DNA of 64,000 nt from Natronococcus sp. A-GB7 (GTDB taxonomy: Archaea; Halobacteriota; Halobacteria; Halobacteriales; Natrialbaceae). Under the pieces are notes generated by a model. That model had not been told where the DNA came from, made no database searches, and saw nothing but the letters and a program-made list of their open reading frames with translations. The stretch lies in assembly GCF_029688865.1 (NCBI RefSeq), contig NZ_JARUKV010000014.1, positions 59,598 to 123,597 on the forward strand. Reading direction: 5' to 3'. A program made the translations under genes and the position numbers. Numbering within the stretch: the stretch's first letter is position 1; each line of letters starts with the position of its first letter. Positions 25,862 through 33,597 of this stretch are shown here, in pieces.

Positions 25862-27043
25862 CTATCGGTCCCGTTCGACGACCTCGCCGGGCGACGTCGT
25901 CGCGCCGGTATCGAGTTTGAGCCCCGGCGTCAGGCTCGTGTTGATACCCGTCTTCGCGTCGTCGCCGACGACCACGCCGAACTTCCGTCGGTTCGTCGAC
26001 ACCCGGTCACCCTTCACGGTAAACTTCACGCTCCCGCCGTCGTGGCGGAGGTTCGCGACCGTCGTTCCCGCCCCGAAGTTGACGTCGCGGCCGAGGACGC
26101 TGTCGCCGACGTAGGAGAGGTGGCCGACCGTCGCTCCGCGGGAGAGGACGCTGTTTTTCACCTCGACGGCGTTGCCGACCTTCGCCCCCTCGTCGATCAG
26201 CGTCGCGCCGCGAACGTAGGCGTTCGGCCCGACCGTCGCCCCCGATCGGATCAGGGCCGGCCCCTCGATTACGACGCCAGGTTTGACCGTTGCACCCTCC
26301 TCGACGACGACCGCGCCCTCGAGGTGGGCGTCCTCGCTCACGTCGCCCTCGATCCGACCCTCGAGCTCGCCGAGTTTCCACTCGTTGGCCTCGAGCAGTT
26401 CCCAGGGTCGGCCGACGTCCATCCAGCGCTCGAGGGTAACTGGCGAGACGGCGAACTGGTCGATAACCTGCGCGACCACGTCGGTGATCTCGTGTTCGCC
26501 CCGTTCGCTCGCGGGAACGTCGAGCCACTCGATGGCCTCCTCGGGGAACGCGTAGGCGCCTGCGTTCGCGAGGTTCGTCGGCGGATCGTCCGGTTTCTCG
26601 ACGATGTCGGTGACGATACCGTCCGTCGTGCTGAGCACGCCGTAGTTACGCGGGTCCTCGACCTCGATCGCACAGATCGCCGGACACTCGTCGAACAGCT
26701 CGTCGATCGCGTCCTGGTCGTAGAGATTGTCACCGTTCAGCACGGCGAAGGGCCCCTCGAGGTGGTCGCTGGCGGCGTTGACGGCGTGGGCCGTCCCTGC
26801 CTGCTCCTCCTGGACCGCATACGAGATCGGGACACCGCGGTACTCCTCGCCGAAGTATTCTCTAACGGTTTCGGCCTCGTAGCCGATGACGAGGATCACT
26901 TCGTCGGCGCCGGCGTCGACGGCGGCGTCGACGGTGTGGGCGGCGAGCGGTCGGTCGGCGACGGGCAACATCGGTTTCGGCACTGACGAGGAGAGCGGTC
27001 GGATCCGCGTCCCTTGTCCTGCTGCAAGCACGACAGCTTTCAT
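25862..27043 (-). CDS. glmU: Bifunctional sugar-1-phosphate nucleotidylyltransferase/acetyltransferase
   Basis: 393 aa. Residues 1-230 are a nucleotidyltransferase: VLAAGQGTRIRPLSSSVPKP (signature Gly-x-Gly-Thr-Arg and Lys) with metal-site VLNGDNLYD. Residues about 235-393 are a left-handed beta-helix of hexapeptide repeats (VKPGVVIEGPALIRSGATVG), the acetyltransferase part of archaeal GlmU-like enzymes (ST0452 type, about 400 aa). Predicted to acetylate GlcN-1-P and couple it to UTP. Glucose-1-P or dTDP chemistry is the alternative, but glmS and glmM neighbours favour GlmU. A TATA box lies 28 nt upstream. Confidence 0.87.
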   Translation of the reverse strand: MKAVVLAAGQGTRIRPLSSSVPKPMLPVADRPLAAHTVDAAVDAGADEVILVIGYEAETVREYFGEEYRGVPISYAVQEEQAGTAHAVNAASDHLEGPFAVLNGDNLYDQDAIDELFDECPAICAIEVEDPRNYGVLSTTDGIVTDIVEKPDDPPTNLANAGAYAFPEEAIEWLDVPASERGEHEITDVVAQVIDQFAVSPVTLERWMDVGRPWELLEANEWKLGELEGRIEGDVSEDAHLEGAVVVEEGATVKPGVVIEGPALIRSGATVGPNAYVRGATLIDEGAKVGNAVEVKNSVLSRGATVGHLSYVGDSVLGRDVNFGAGTTVANLRHDGGSVKFTVKGDRVSTNRRKFGVVVGDDAKTGINTSLTPGLKLDTGATTSPGEVVERDR

Positions 27044-27070
27044 TACGTCCGCATTGTTCGATACCCCCGA

Positions 27071-27079
27071 TTAATATAC
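27071..27079 (-). promoter_or_regulatory. TATA box of the glmU-like gene
   Basis: TATATTAAT on the minus strand, 28-36 nt upstream of the ATG at 27043: leaderless promoter geometry. Confidence 0.65.
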
Positions 27080-27260
27080 GGCCGATAATCGTTCGCCGAT
27101 TCGGTCGGCCGATTCGACCCGTCGAACGGGGCCGTCGACCGAGTCGAGCGACACCTCCGTCGGTAGACTCCGGGAACGCCCCGAAACCTCGAGCGGACGG
27201 GACCGACGCTCGCTCGAGAACGGTTTTATCTCTCGTTAACCGGCCCATTACTGTTCAGAA

Positions 27261-27320
27261 ATGTGTAATTTCTGCGGGTTCAACCCGCGACGCCGTCGAT
27301 ATCGAGAGACGGGTTGGTAA
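27261..27320 (+). CDS. Possible 19-aa CxxC micro-peptide
   Basis: ATG-initiated frame encoding MCNFCGFNPRRRRYRETGW, with a CxxC at the N-terminus and an Arg-rich middle. A TATA-like TTTTATC lies at 27224-27230, about 31 nt upstream. The same DNA folds into hairpins: CAGAAAT/ATTTCTG around the start codon, then GCGGGTT/AACCCGC. It could be a leader peptide, an independent micro-protein or a structured RNA. Codon use is not clearly like that of the large genes. Speculative. Confidence 0.3.
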   Translation: MCNFCGFNPRRRRYRETGW

Positions 27321-27421
27321 CCCCCCTCGAGGGACCGTTCGGAACGGAAAGATCGGACTAAATTTCATCGCGATCGTTATGCTGCCTATATTAAATACCG
27401 CTCTGTGATTAGCCGCTGGTG

Positions 27422-27631
27422 ATGTCGACGGAACCAACCGACGCGAAGTGGACGCCGATCTCGTCCGGGCAGCAAACGACCTCGCCGCGGTGTGTCAACT
27501 GCGACAACCAGGTGACCCGGCAGTTCGCCCGCGTGTTCGGTGACAATCGGGACGTCGTCCACGCCTGTCCCGAGTGTGCGACCTACCGGGAGATGAAGAC
27601 CTCCGACTTCATCCCGGAGGAACGACGATAA
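27422..27631 (+). CDS. 69-aa zinc-finger protein (DUF7563-like)
   Basis: Small protein with two CxxC knuckles: RCVNCDNQVT and HACPECATY, separated by the RQFARVFGDN segment seen in haloarchaeal DUF7563-type zinc proteins. Probably one structural zinc. ATG at 27422, one codon after an in-frame GTG. An AT-rich promoter (CCTATATTAAATACC) lies about 30 nt upstream. Sits between glmU-like and glmM but is transcribed on the opposite strand. Function unknown. Confidence 0.8.
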   Translation: MSTEPTDAKWTPISSGQQTTSPRCVNCDNQVTRQFARVFGDNRDVVHACPECATYREMKTSDFIPEERR

Positions 27632-27670
27632 CGACCGTTCTACCGTCTGGTCCCCCGCTGACACCTCCTC

Positions 27671-29011
27671 CTAGCGCTCCTCGAGCACGTTCGCCGCCTC
27701 GGTCGCTCGTTCGACGATTCCAGTCGCGGTCGCGAAGATCGAGTCCGCGTCGGCTTCCGCGCGCGCTTCCGCGGTCACTCTGACGACTGGCTCGGTTCCG
27801 CTCGCCCGGATCAGGAACCAGCCGTCGTCGGTCCCGACCCGGACGCCGTCGAGCGTGTCGACATCGTCGTACTCCTCCCCGACGGTCGTCTCGACCGCCT
27901 CCATCACGGCCTCCTTCGCCTCGACCTCGATCGACGTCCGGCGGATCGGGTACTGGTCGATCTCGGCGGCGAGCTTCGAGAGCGGCCCCTCCCGCGAGAC
28001 CAGTTCGGCGAGCTTGCAGGCCGCGAGCGGGGCGTCCGGACAGCGGGTCTCGGTCGGCCAGATCCAGGCGCCGCTGGGCTCGCCGCCGAAGACGACGTCG
28101 TCCTCGGTGGTTCGCTCGGCGACGTAGACGTCACCGACCTGCGTTCGGGTCAGGGAGGCCCCGACCGCCGCCAGCGCGTCGTCGACCGCCAGGCTCGTGT
28201 CGACGGGCGCTGCGACGCGGTCACCGTCGCCGGCCGCGTTCCGGGCGAAGAGGGCGAGCAGAGCGTCCTTCGGCACGAACTCGCCGGTCTCGTCGACGGC
28301 CATCATCCGATCACCGTCGCCGTCGTGGGCGATCCCGAGTTCGGCGTCGGTCTCGGCCATGACGGTCATCAGCGTGCCCAGCGTCTCTCGATTCGGCTCG
28401 CTGGGTCGTCCCGGGAACGAACCGTCGGGCTGGCCGTTCAGGGTCCGGACCCGACAGCCCAGGTTCGCGAGAACCGTCGCCGTGACGACGCCCGTTCCGT
28501 TGCCGATGTCGACGACCACCTCGAGGGGGTCGTCGAGAGCGACCGCAGCCTCGAGCCGACTCGCATGGTGCTCGCGGACGCCCTCGCGACGTTCCCGTCG
28601 CCCCTGGCCGTCCCAGTCGGCTAGCTCGTAGTCGTCTTCACGAACTCGGCGAGAGATCGACTCTCGTTTCTCGGGACCGAACGCCTTTCCTGAGGGCGTC
28701 CAGAGCTTGATTCCGTTGTCGGTCTTCGGGTTATGCGAGGCCGTGACGACGATCCCCGCGTCCGCCTCGAGGTGGTCGATCGCCCGGGCGACCGTCGGCG
28801 TCGCCTCGACGCCGACCTCGAGGACGTCGGCGCCACACTCCTGGAGTCCCGCAGCGATCGCGTCGACGAGCGTACGGCCGCTGTCGCGAACGTCGCGGCC
28901 GACGACGACGCGGTCGTACCCGTCGGAGGCGACCGCACGGCCGACCGAGAGCGCGAGTGCGGCCGTTACGTCCGTTCCGACGGTTCCACGGATACCACTG
29001 GTCCCGAACAT
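27671..29011 (-). CDS. glmM: Phosphoglucosamine mutase
   Basis: 446-aa alpha-D-phosphohexomutase; converts GlcN-6-P to GlcN-1-P. Motifs in order: start MFGTSGIRGTVG; phosphoserine loop VVTASHNPKTDNGIK; metal loop HDGDGDRMMAV; sugar loop GGEPSGAWIW (GEPSG); phosphate-binding RASGTEPVVRV. The start at 29011 is chosen although the frame is open 40 codons further, because the family begins MFGTSGIRG and a TATA-like ATATTAA lies 26 nt upstream. Phosphomannomutase activity cannot be excluded, but GlmS and GlmU neighbours support GlmM. Confidence 0.92.
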   Translation of the reverse strand: MFGTSGIRGTVGTDVTAALALSVGRAVASDGYDRVVVGRDVRDSGRTLVDAIAAGLQECGADVLEVGVEATPTVARAIDHLEADAGIVVTASHNPKTDNGIKLWTPSGKAFGPEKRESISRRVREDDYELADWDGQGRRERREGVREHHASRLEAAVALDDPLEVVVDIGNGTGVVTATVLANLGCRVRTLNGQPDGSFPGRPSEPNRETLGTLMTVMAETDAELGIAHDGDGDRMMAVDETGEFVPKDALLALFARNAAGDGDRVAAPVDTSLAVDDALAAVGASLTRTQVGDVYVAERTTEDDVVFGGEPSGAWIWPTETRCPDAPLAACKLAELVSREGPLSKLAAEIDQYPIRRTSIEVEAKEAVMEAVETTVGEEYDDVDTLDGVRVGTDDGWFLIRASGTEPVVRVTAEARAEADADSIFATATGIVERATEAANVLEER

Positions 29012-29036
29012 ACGAATCGTGACGGCGGCCCCGGCG

Positions 29037-29043
29037 TTAATAT
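29037..29043 (-). promoter_or_regulatory. TATA box of glmM
   Basis: ATATTAA on the minus strand, 26-32 nt upstream of the glmM ATG; supports the start at 29011 and a leaderless transcript. Confidence 0.6.
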
Positions 29044-29293
29044 GTGTCGACTTCCGGATCCCGACCCGGCGCCGTCGGCTTCCGACGGCGGTGTTCGCGG
29101 TCGCGTCCCCGTCGAACGAGTCGGTAGCCACCCCCTATCGAATTGAACCGTCGGTATCGTATATACGTTCCCGCGGTGGCCGTCCGGACGGCATGATCAC
29201 ACCCGTTCGAGAGCGAAAGCGTCCCGTTCGTACCGCACCGACGACCGCGTTCGAATTCGAGCGAGCCGGCGAGTCCGGCCGCCGCGACCGCCG

Positions 29294-29536
29294 ATGAGTA
29301 CGACCGAGCGTGACGTCGAGGCGTCCGTCGTCTCGGAGCTCCCGCCGAGTTCGAAACTCGTCTACAAGGTCCTCGAGTACGAGGGCGCGATGACCCAGGA
29401 GGAGATCGCGCTCGAATCGCGGCTCTGTCCCCGGACGGTCAGATACGCGCTGGGAACGCTCACGGACCACGACGTCGTCGACAGTCGGGTCAGCCTCGAC
29501 GACGCCAGACAGTCGAAGTACTGGATCGAGGAGTAG
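29294..29536 (+). CDS. Small winged-helix DNA-binding protein
   Basis: 80 aa, essentially one winged helix. Residues about 17-65 read LPPSSKLVYKVLEYEGAMTQ, then EEIALESRLCPRTVRYALGT with the recognition helix, and a wing ending SKYWIEE. Resembles the MarR/TrmB-type HTH proteins of haloarchaea that consist of the DNA-binding domain alone. Target unknown. Between glmM (divergent) and glycan cluster A (convergent), so a local regulatory role is possible but unsupported. Confidence 0.75.
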   Translation: MSTTERDVEASVVSELPPSSKLVYKVLEYEGAMTQEEIALESRLCPRTVRYALGTLTDHDVVDSRVSLDDARQSKYWIEE

Positions 29537-29572
29537 TTCGTTTCGCGTTCGAAACAATCGGTTTCGGACCGC

Positions 29573-30583
29573 CTACCGCAGTTTTCTGTAGCGATCGATC
29601 AGCAGATCGAGGCCGAACGAGCCCGCCGTGATCGTGTAGTTGGTCTCGAGCCGGGGGTTGAACTTCGCCTTGTAGCGGTTGATGCTCGGTACGCCGGCCC
29701 CGACGAGGTCGTAGCGCTCGAGACCCACATGGAGCCCGTCGCGCATGACGTGCCAGTCGAGCAGGTCGTTGATCGGGAGATCGAGTTCGGTGTCGGGCTT
29801 CACGCCGCCCTGCCAGCGGTATCGGGTCGTCTGGGACTCGACGACCAGAATGCCGCCGACGAACTCGCCGTCGACCCGGCAGACGTAAGGCCGGATCGCT
29901 CCCTCGGGAAGCTCGCGGTGGACCGCCCGTGCGAACTCGGGATTGAGCTGAAACGATCGGCCCTGGCTCTCGTAGCGGGCGGCGACCTGATCGACGATCC
30001 GCTCGACGTCGTCGTTATCCCCTTCCTCGACGACGTAGGCGTCGGGGTCGGCGTTGCGAACGTTGTTCCGGGCGTCGCTGCTGAACCGATCGAGCAGGTC
30101 GTCCTCGCTGCCCTCGAGGTCGACGACGTAGGTGTACCCCGGCTCGACGTCGTACTCGTTCCAGACGAACGGTCGAACGTCCTCGAACTCCGCGACGACG
30201 AACTTGGAGTACTGCGGGGAGAGTTCGCGATCGATCCACTCGAAACAGCCCTCGAGGAACCGCTGGATCCGTCTGTCGGCCTTGCGCTGTTTGAGCTTGT
30301 CGACGTTCAACACCGAGGGGCCGAGATAACACGACCACGCCTGAGGAGCCGGCGAGAACGCGCCCGTGATCGGGCCCTTGGTGTACTCGAAGACCGGAAA
30401 GATCCCGACGGCCTCCTGGCCCTTGAAGCCGGCGAGCAGGTGCGGCGTCGAGTCGGTGTCCTCGGCCTGCAGACGGACTGCCTCGGCCCGGCTGAACGGG
30501 TTCGTCCCGTCGGAGCGCTCGACGTACCGGTTCCACTCGTCGGCGTCGGCCTCCGGATCGAGGGCGGTGATCTCGACGCTCAT
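29573..30583 (-). CDS. FemAB/GNAT-like aminoacyl- or acyltransferase
   Basis: 336-aa protein of the FemAB-like double-GNAT group (peptidoglycan bridge-forming enzymes and their relatives). N-terminal half: NPFSRAEAVRLQAEDT and the AWSCYLGPSVLN segment. C-terminal half: acetyl-transferase core with FVGGILVVES and a YRWQGGVKPD strand. Archaea lack peptidoglycan, so it probably transfers an acyl or amino-acid group to a surface glycan or its lipid carrier. The ATG overlaps the stop of the upstream phosphatase-superfamily gene (ATGA), which couples the two. Confidence 0.75.
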   Translation of the reverse strand: MSVEITALDPEADADEWNRYVERSDGTNPFSRAEAVRLQAEDTDSTPHLLAGFKGQEAVGIFPVFEYTKGPITGAFSPAPQAWSCYLGPSVLNVDKLKQRKADRRIQRFLEGCFEWIDRELSPQYSKFVVAEFEDVRPFVWNEYDVEPGYTYVVDLEGSEDDLLDRFSSDARNNVRNADPDAYVVEEGDNDDVERIVDQVAARYESQGRSFQLNPEFARAVHRELPEGAIRPYVCRVDGEFVGGILVVESQTTRYRWQGGVKPDTELDLPINDLLDWHVMRDGLHVGLERYDLVGAGVPSINRYKAKFNPRLETNYTITAGSFGLDLLIDRYRKLR

Positions 30584-32205
30584 AGGTATCCGAGATCCGA
30601 GAGCCTGTCCTCGACCGCGCCGTCGTCGGTAACGGCGATCGTCGCCGGCTCGTAGGCGGGGTAGTCGGTGACGGCACTCTCGTCGACGATCGGCAGCGCG
30701 GTGCCGTCCATGTCGGCGTCGATCGGCACGTCGAACAGCGAACAGATCGTCGGCGCGACGTCGAAGATCGTCGCCCCCTCGAGGTCGGCCGACTCGTCGA
30801 ACGCCGAGCCGGTTGCGGCCACGATTCCCGTTCGCTTGTGGTTCCACGACTCGCGGGGTCGGGCGAACTCGGCCCCGTCGAGGTCGGCGACGATCGCGTT
30901 GTCGAACCCTCTGGGAACCGTGACGATGTCCGGCCCGTTATCCAGGTACGGACCGCTGAAGTACCGCTCCCGCGGTTCGACGGCCTCGAACATCGGCTCT
31001 CCGTCGGGAGTTCGCATCGTCGACAGCCGTTCGACGAGCGCCGAGCGGATCGACTCGTACTCCGAGGAGGGAACCGTACCGTTCGGCTCGCGTCCCTCGA
31101 GGTTGATCCGGATCCCGAGCTCGCTCTTCGAGCGGACGTAGGCCCGCGACTCGGGGAAGTCGACCTGAGTGCTCGCCGCCCGAAGCAGGTCGTTGGGGAC
31201 CCGCCTGCCGACTGGCTCCTTCAGACCGACCAGATCGAGCGCGTCGGCGACCCGCTGAGTCGTGATCCCGACCGTCGCGGCGACGTTCATCGCCCGCTCG
31301 AGCGGGCCGGCCTCGTGATCGTCGGCGTCGTTCCCGGCGAGCAGGTCGTTCTCCCACGCCCGCGACCAGTCGGGCATCCCCTCGCCGCCCTTTCGCGCGG
31401 CGAGCAGGCCCTCGTTTCTGAGGAACTCGTTGACGCGGAACTCGTGGCCCGTCACCCGTCCCATCCCGTGGTCGCTGACGATCAGGACGTTCTCCGGGTC
31501 GTGGCGCTCGATGGTCGCCTCGATCTGATGGTCGACCTCGCGGTAGACGGCCTCGACCGCGCGTTTTTCGCCGTCGCGTTCGTGGAAGACCGAGTCGGTC
31601 TGCTGGAACTGCAGAAAGCCGAAGTCGGGTTCGAAGCGCCGACAGAGGTAGCGAAACGCCTTCCCCCGCAGCTCGGTCACTCGCTCGTAGGCCTCGATCG
31701 ACTCGGCGGGTTCGGCCCCGTTCTGTGGGTAGATCCGGTACTCCCCGCAGGCCTTCTCGACGTCCTCGAGGATTCCCTCGGGGTGACAGTCCGGCTCCTC
31801 GGGCGCGGTCATCCCCGGGATCAGGGCCCCGTCGAACTCCCGCGCGGGGTGGGTTACGGGGAGGTTGACCACGACGCTCGAGAGCCCGTGCTCGCTCAGC
31901 AGCTCCCAGACGGGCCGTTCTCGGACGTGCGTCGAGTTGACGACGGTCCAGTCGTAGCCGTCGAACGAGAGGAAGTCGAACACGCCGTGCTTGCCTGGGT
32001 TCTTCCCGGTGTACAGCGACGGCCAGGCACTTGCCGTCCACGGCGGGATCTGGGACTCGAGGGGGCCGCTGGTCCCCGCCTCGAACAGCCGCCGTAACGT
32101 CGGCGTCTCCCCCGCCTCGAACAGCGGCTCGAGGATCGGCCGACAGCCGGCGTCGAGCCCGATGACGAGTAGTCGAAGACCGTCTCCGTCGTTCGAACCA
32201 TCCAT
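30580..32205 (-). CDS. Alkaline-phosphatase-superfamily phosphodiesterase/transferase
   Basis: 541 aa; type I phosphodiesterase/nucleotide-pyrophosphatase fold. Metal and catalytic residues are visible in order: LVIGLDAG (Asp), PPWTASAWPSLYTG (Thr nucleophile), QQTDSVFH (Asp, His), VSDHGMG (Asp-His), and WNHKRTG (His). No signal peptide, so the active site appears cytoplasmic, as in its paralogue at 51.9-53.5 kb. Family members hydrolyse phosphodiesters or transfer phospho-groups; in this setting a sugar-phosphate or phosphoglycan substrate is inferred. ATG at 32205 lies 25 nt from an ATAACAAA promoter element. Confidence 0.85.
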   Translation of the reverse strand: MDGSNDGDGLRLLVIGLDAGCRPILEPLFEAGETPTLRRLFEAGTSGPLESQIPPWTASAWPSLYTGKNPGKHGVFDFLSFDGYDWTVVNSTHVRERPVWELLSEHGLSSVVVNLPVTHPAREFDGALIPGMTAPEEPDCHPEGILEDVEKACGEYRIYPQNGAEPAESIEAYERVTELRGKAFRYLCRRFEPDFGFLQFQQTDSVFHERDGEKRAVEAVYREVDHQIEATIERHDPENVLIVSDHGMGRVTGHEFRVNEFLRNEGLLAARKGGEGMPDWSRAWENDLLAGNDADDHEAGPLERAMNVAATVGITTQRVADALDLVGLKEPVGRRVPNDLLRAASTQVDFPESRAYVRSKSELGIRINLEGREPNGTVPSSEYESIRSALVERLSTMRTPDGEPMFEAVEPRERYFSGPYLDNGPDIVTVPRGFDNAIVADLDGAEFARPRESWNHKRTGIVAATGSAFDESADLEGATIFDVAPTICSLFDVPIDADMDGTALPIVDESAVTDYPAYEPATIAVTDDGAVEDRLSDLGYL

Positions 32206-32225
32206 AGGCGACTGCTGTGCCCGTC

Positions 32226-32240
32226 CGGGCTTTGTTATGC
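32226..32240 (-). promoter_or_regulatory. ATAACAAA promoter element, copy 1
   Basis: GCATAACAAAGCCCG on the minus strand; the core (32238-32231) ends 25 nt before the ATG of the 541-aa phosphatase-superfamily gene. It occupies the usual TATA position for a leaderless gene. Same core as the elements near 48976, 53542, 53705, 54813 and 59055. Confidence 0.6.
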
Positions 32241-32442
32241 AACCACTGGGAGGACTGTAGGCGGTCGCTGTAGCTCGCCGTCGGCAAGCGGTCAAACGCC
32301 GTAGTGCGGCTGTAGGACGCGCCTGCTGCCCGAAGCGGTGGCGTATGGCCGACACGACTATACGAGTCGATCGGGTACGCCGTCCGGTATGCTCGAGCAA
32401 TCGACACCGCCGGCCGACGGGGTCGCTCGAGGGAGCTGATCC

Positions 32443-33597
32443 GTGGACTCGACGTTACTGCTCTCGCGGGCGCTCGGACGGCCGGACCCGAACGGAGTGC
32501 TGTCAACGCTCGAGCAACACGAGCCGGGTCTGACGGCGTACGGGTCGGGAAAGGCGGCCCTCCGCGACGGACTCGCGCCGATCGCCGCCGACGGCGGCAA
32601 CGTCCTCCTACCGGCGTACCTTCCCGACGGCGTCGCCGAACCGCTGTTCGAACTCGGTCTCGAGCCGCGGTACTACCGGATTCGGCCGGATCTCGGGCCC
32701 GACCTGTCCGACGTCGACCGCCGACTCGACGCCGAGACGGTCGCGGGCCTGTCGGTGGAGTACTTCGGCTTTCCGCAGCCGCGGTTCGACGAGTTCGGCG
32801 CCCTGCTCGCCGAGTACGGCTGTCAGCACGTCGACGACAACGCCCACGCCTCGCTCAGCCTCCACGAGAACACCCTGCTCGGAACGCGTGGCGACCTCGG
32901 CATCACGAGCCTCTGGAAACTCCTCCCGATCCCCGACGGGGCGGTGCTGTACTGCAACAGCGACGCGGCCCGAGCGGGGTTCGAGCCGTCGTCGATCGCC
33001 GGAGTCCGCGACCGGATCGACGGCAGCGACTGCCGCTTCGTCGCGAAAGCGCTCGCTGCCGACGTGCTCGAATCGAACGCGCGGCTCCGTCGCTCGGCCG
33101 AGGGCCTGCTCGCGAGCCGGGGCGGTAGACCTCCCGTCGCGAGCCCGGGCGATCGGTACGAGGCCGGAAAGCGACCGATGTCGAGGCTTTCCGCGCGAGT
33201 CCTCGAGCGCGTCGACGCCCGCGCGATCAGGGCCACTCGGCGGGAGAACTACCGGGCCTGGCTCCGGCTGCTCTCCGATCGCGACGACCTCGAGATCGTC
33301 CGCCCCGCCCTTCCGGAGGGGATCTGCCCGCAGGCGGTTCCCGTCCGAACGTCCGAGCCGGATCGGTTGCTCGCCGTCCTCGAGACGGCGGGGATCGCGA
33401 CGGCCCACACCTGGCCGCGCCTGGCCGAGGCGGTTCGAACGGATCCGACATACGCGACGGCGACGAAACTGGCCGCGGAAACGGTCGCGATCCCGGTCCG
33501 CGATCGACCCGATCGCGACGCGTTCGACGCCCTCGCTCAGTCGGCCCGCGTCGGCGACTCGCCCGCCGTCGATCGGAGCCCGTCCTCGAGCCCGTAG
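32443..33597 (+). CDS. DegT/DnrJ/EryC1/StrS-like PLP aminotransferase
   Basis: 384 aa; fold-type I PLP enzyme related to sugar aminotransferases. Landmarks: GSGKAALRDGL where the cofactor-phosphate loop sits; VDDNAHASLS, aligning with the DxAQA/H motif over the PLP ring; and TSLWKLLPIPDGAVLYC, in which Lys is the candidate Schiff-base lysine. Sequence is divergent and lacks the usual N-terminal GP..E(V)..EE segment, so activity is likely but not certain. GTG start at 32443 follows GGGAG. Divergent from the phosphatase/FemAB operon. The 3' end overlaps the convergent HerA-like gene by 61 nt. Confidence 0.7.
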   Translation: MDSTLLLSRALGRPDPNGVLSTLEQHEPGLTAYGSGKAALRDGLAPIAADGGNVLLPAYLPDGVAEPLFELGLEPRYYRIRPDLGPDLSDVDRRLDAETVAGLSVEYFGFPQPRFDEFGALLAEYGCQHVDDNAHASLSLHENTLLGTRGDLGITSLWKLLPIPDGAVLYCNSDAARAGFEPSSIAGVRDRIDGSDCRFVAKALAADVLESNARLRRSAEGLLASRGGRPPVASPGDRYEAGKRPMSRLSARVLERVDARAIRATRRENYRAWLRLLSDRDDLEIVRPALPEGICPQAVPVRTSEPDRLLAVLETAGIATAHTWPRLAEAVRTDPTYATATKLAAETVAIPVRDRPDRDAFDALAQSARVGDSPAVDRSPSSSP

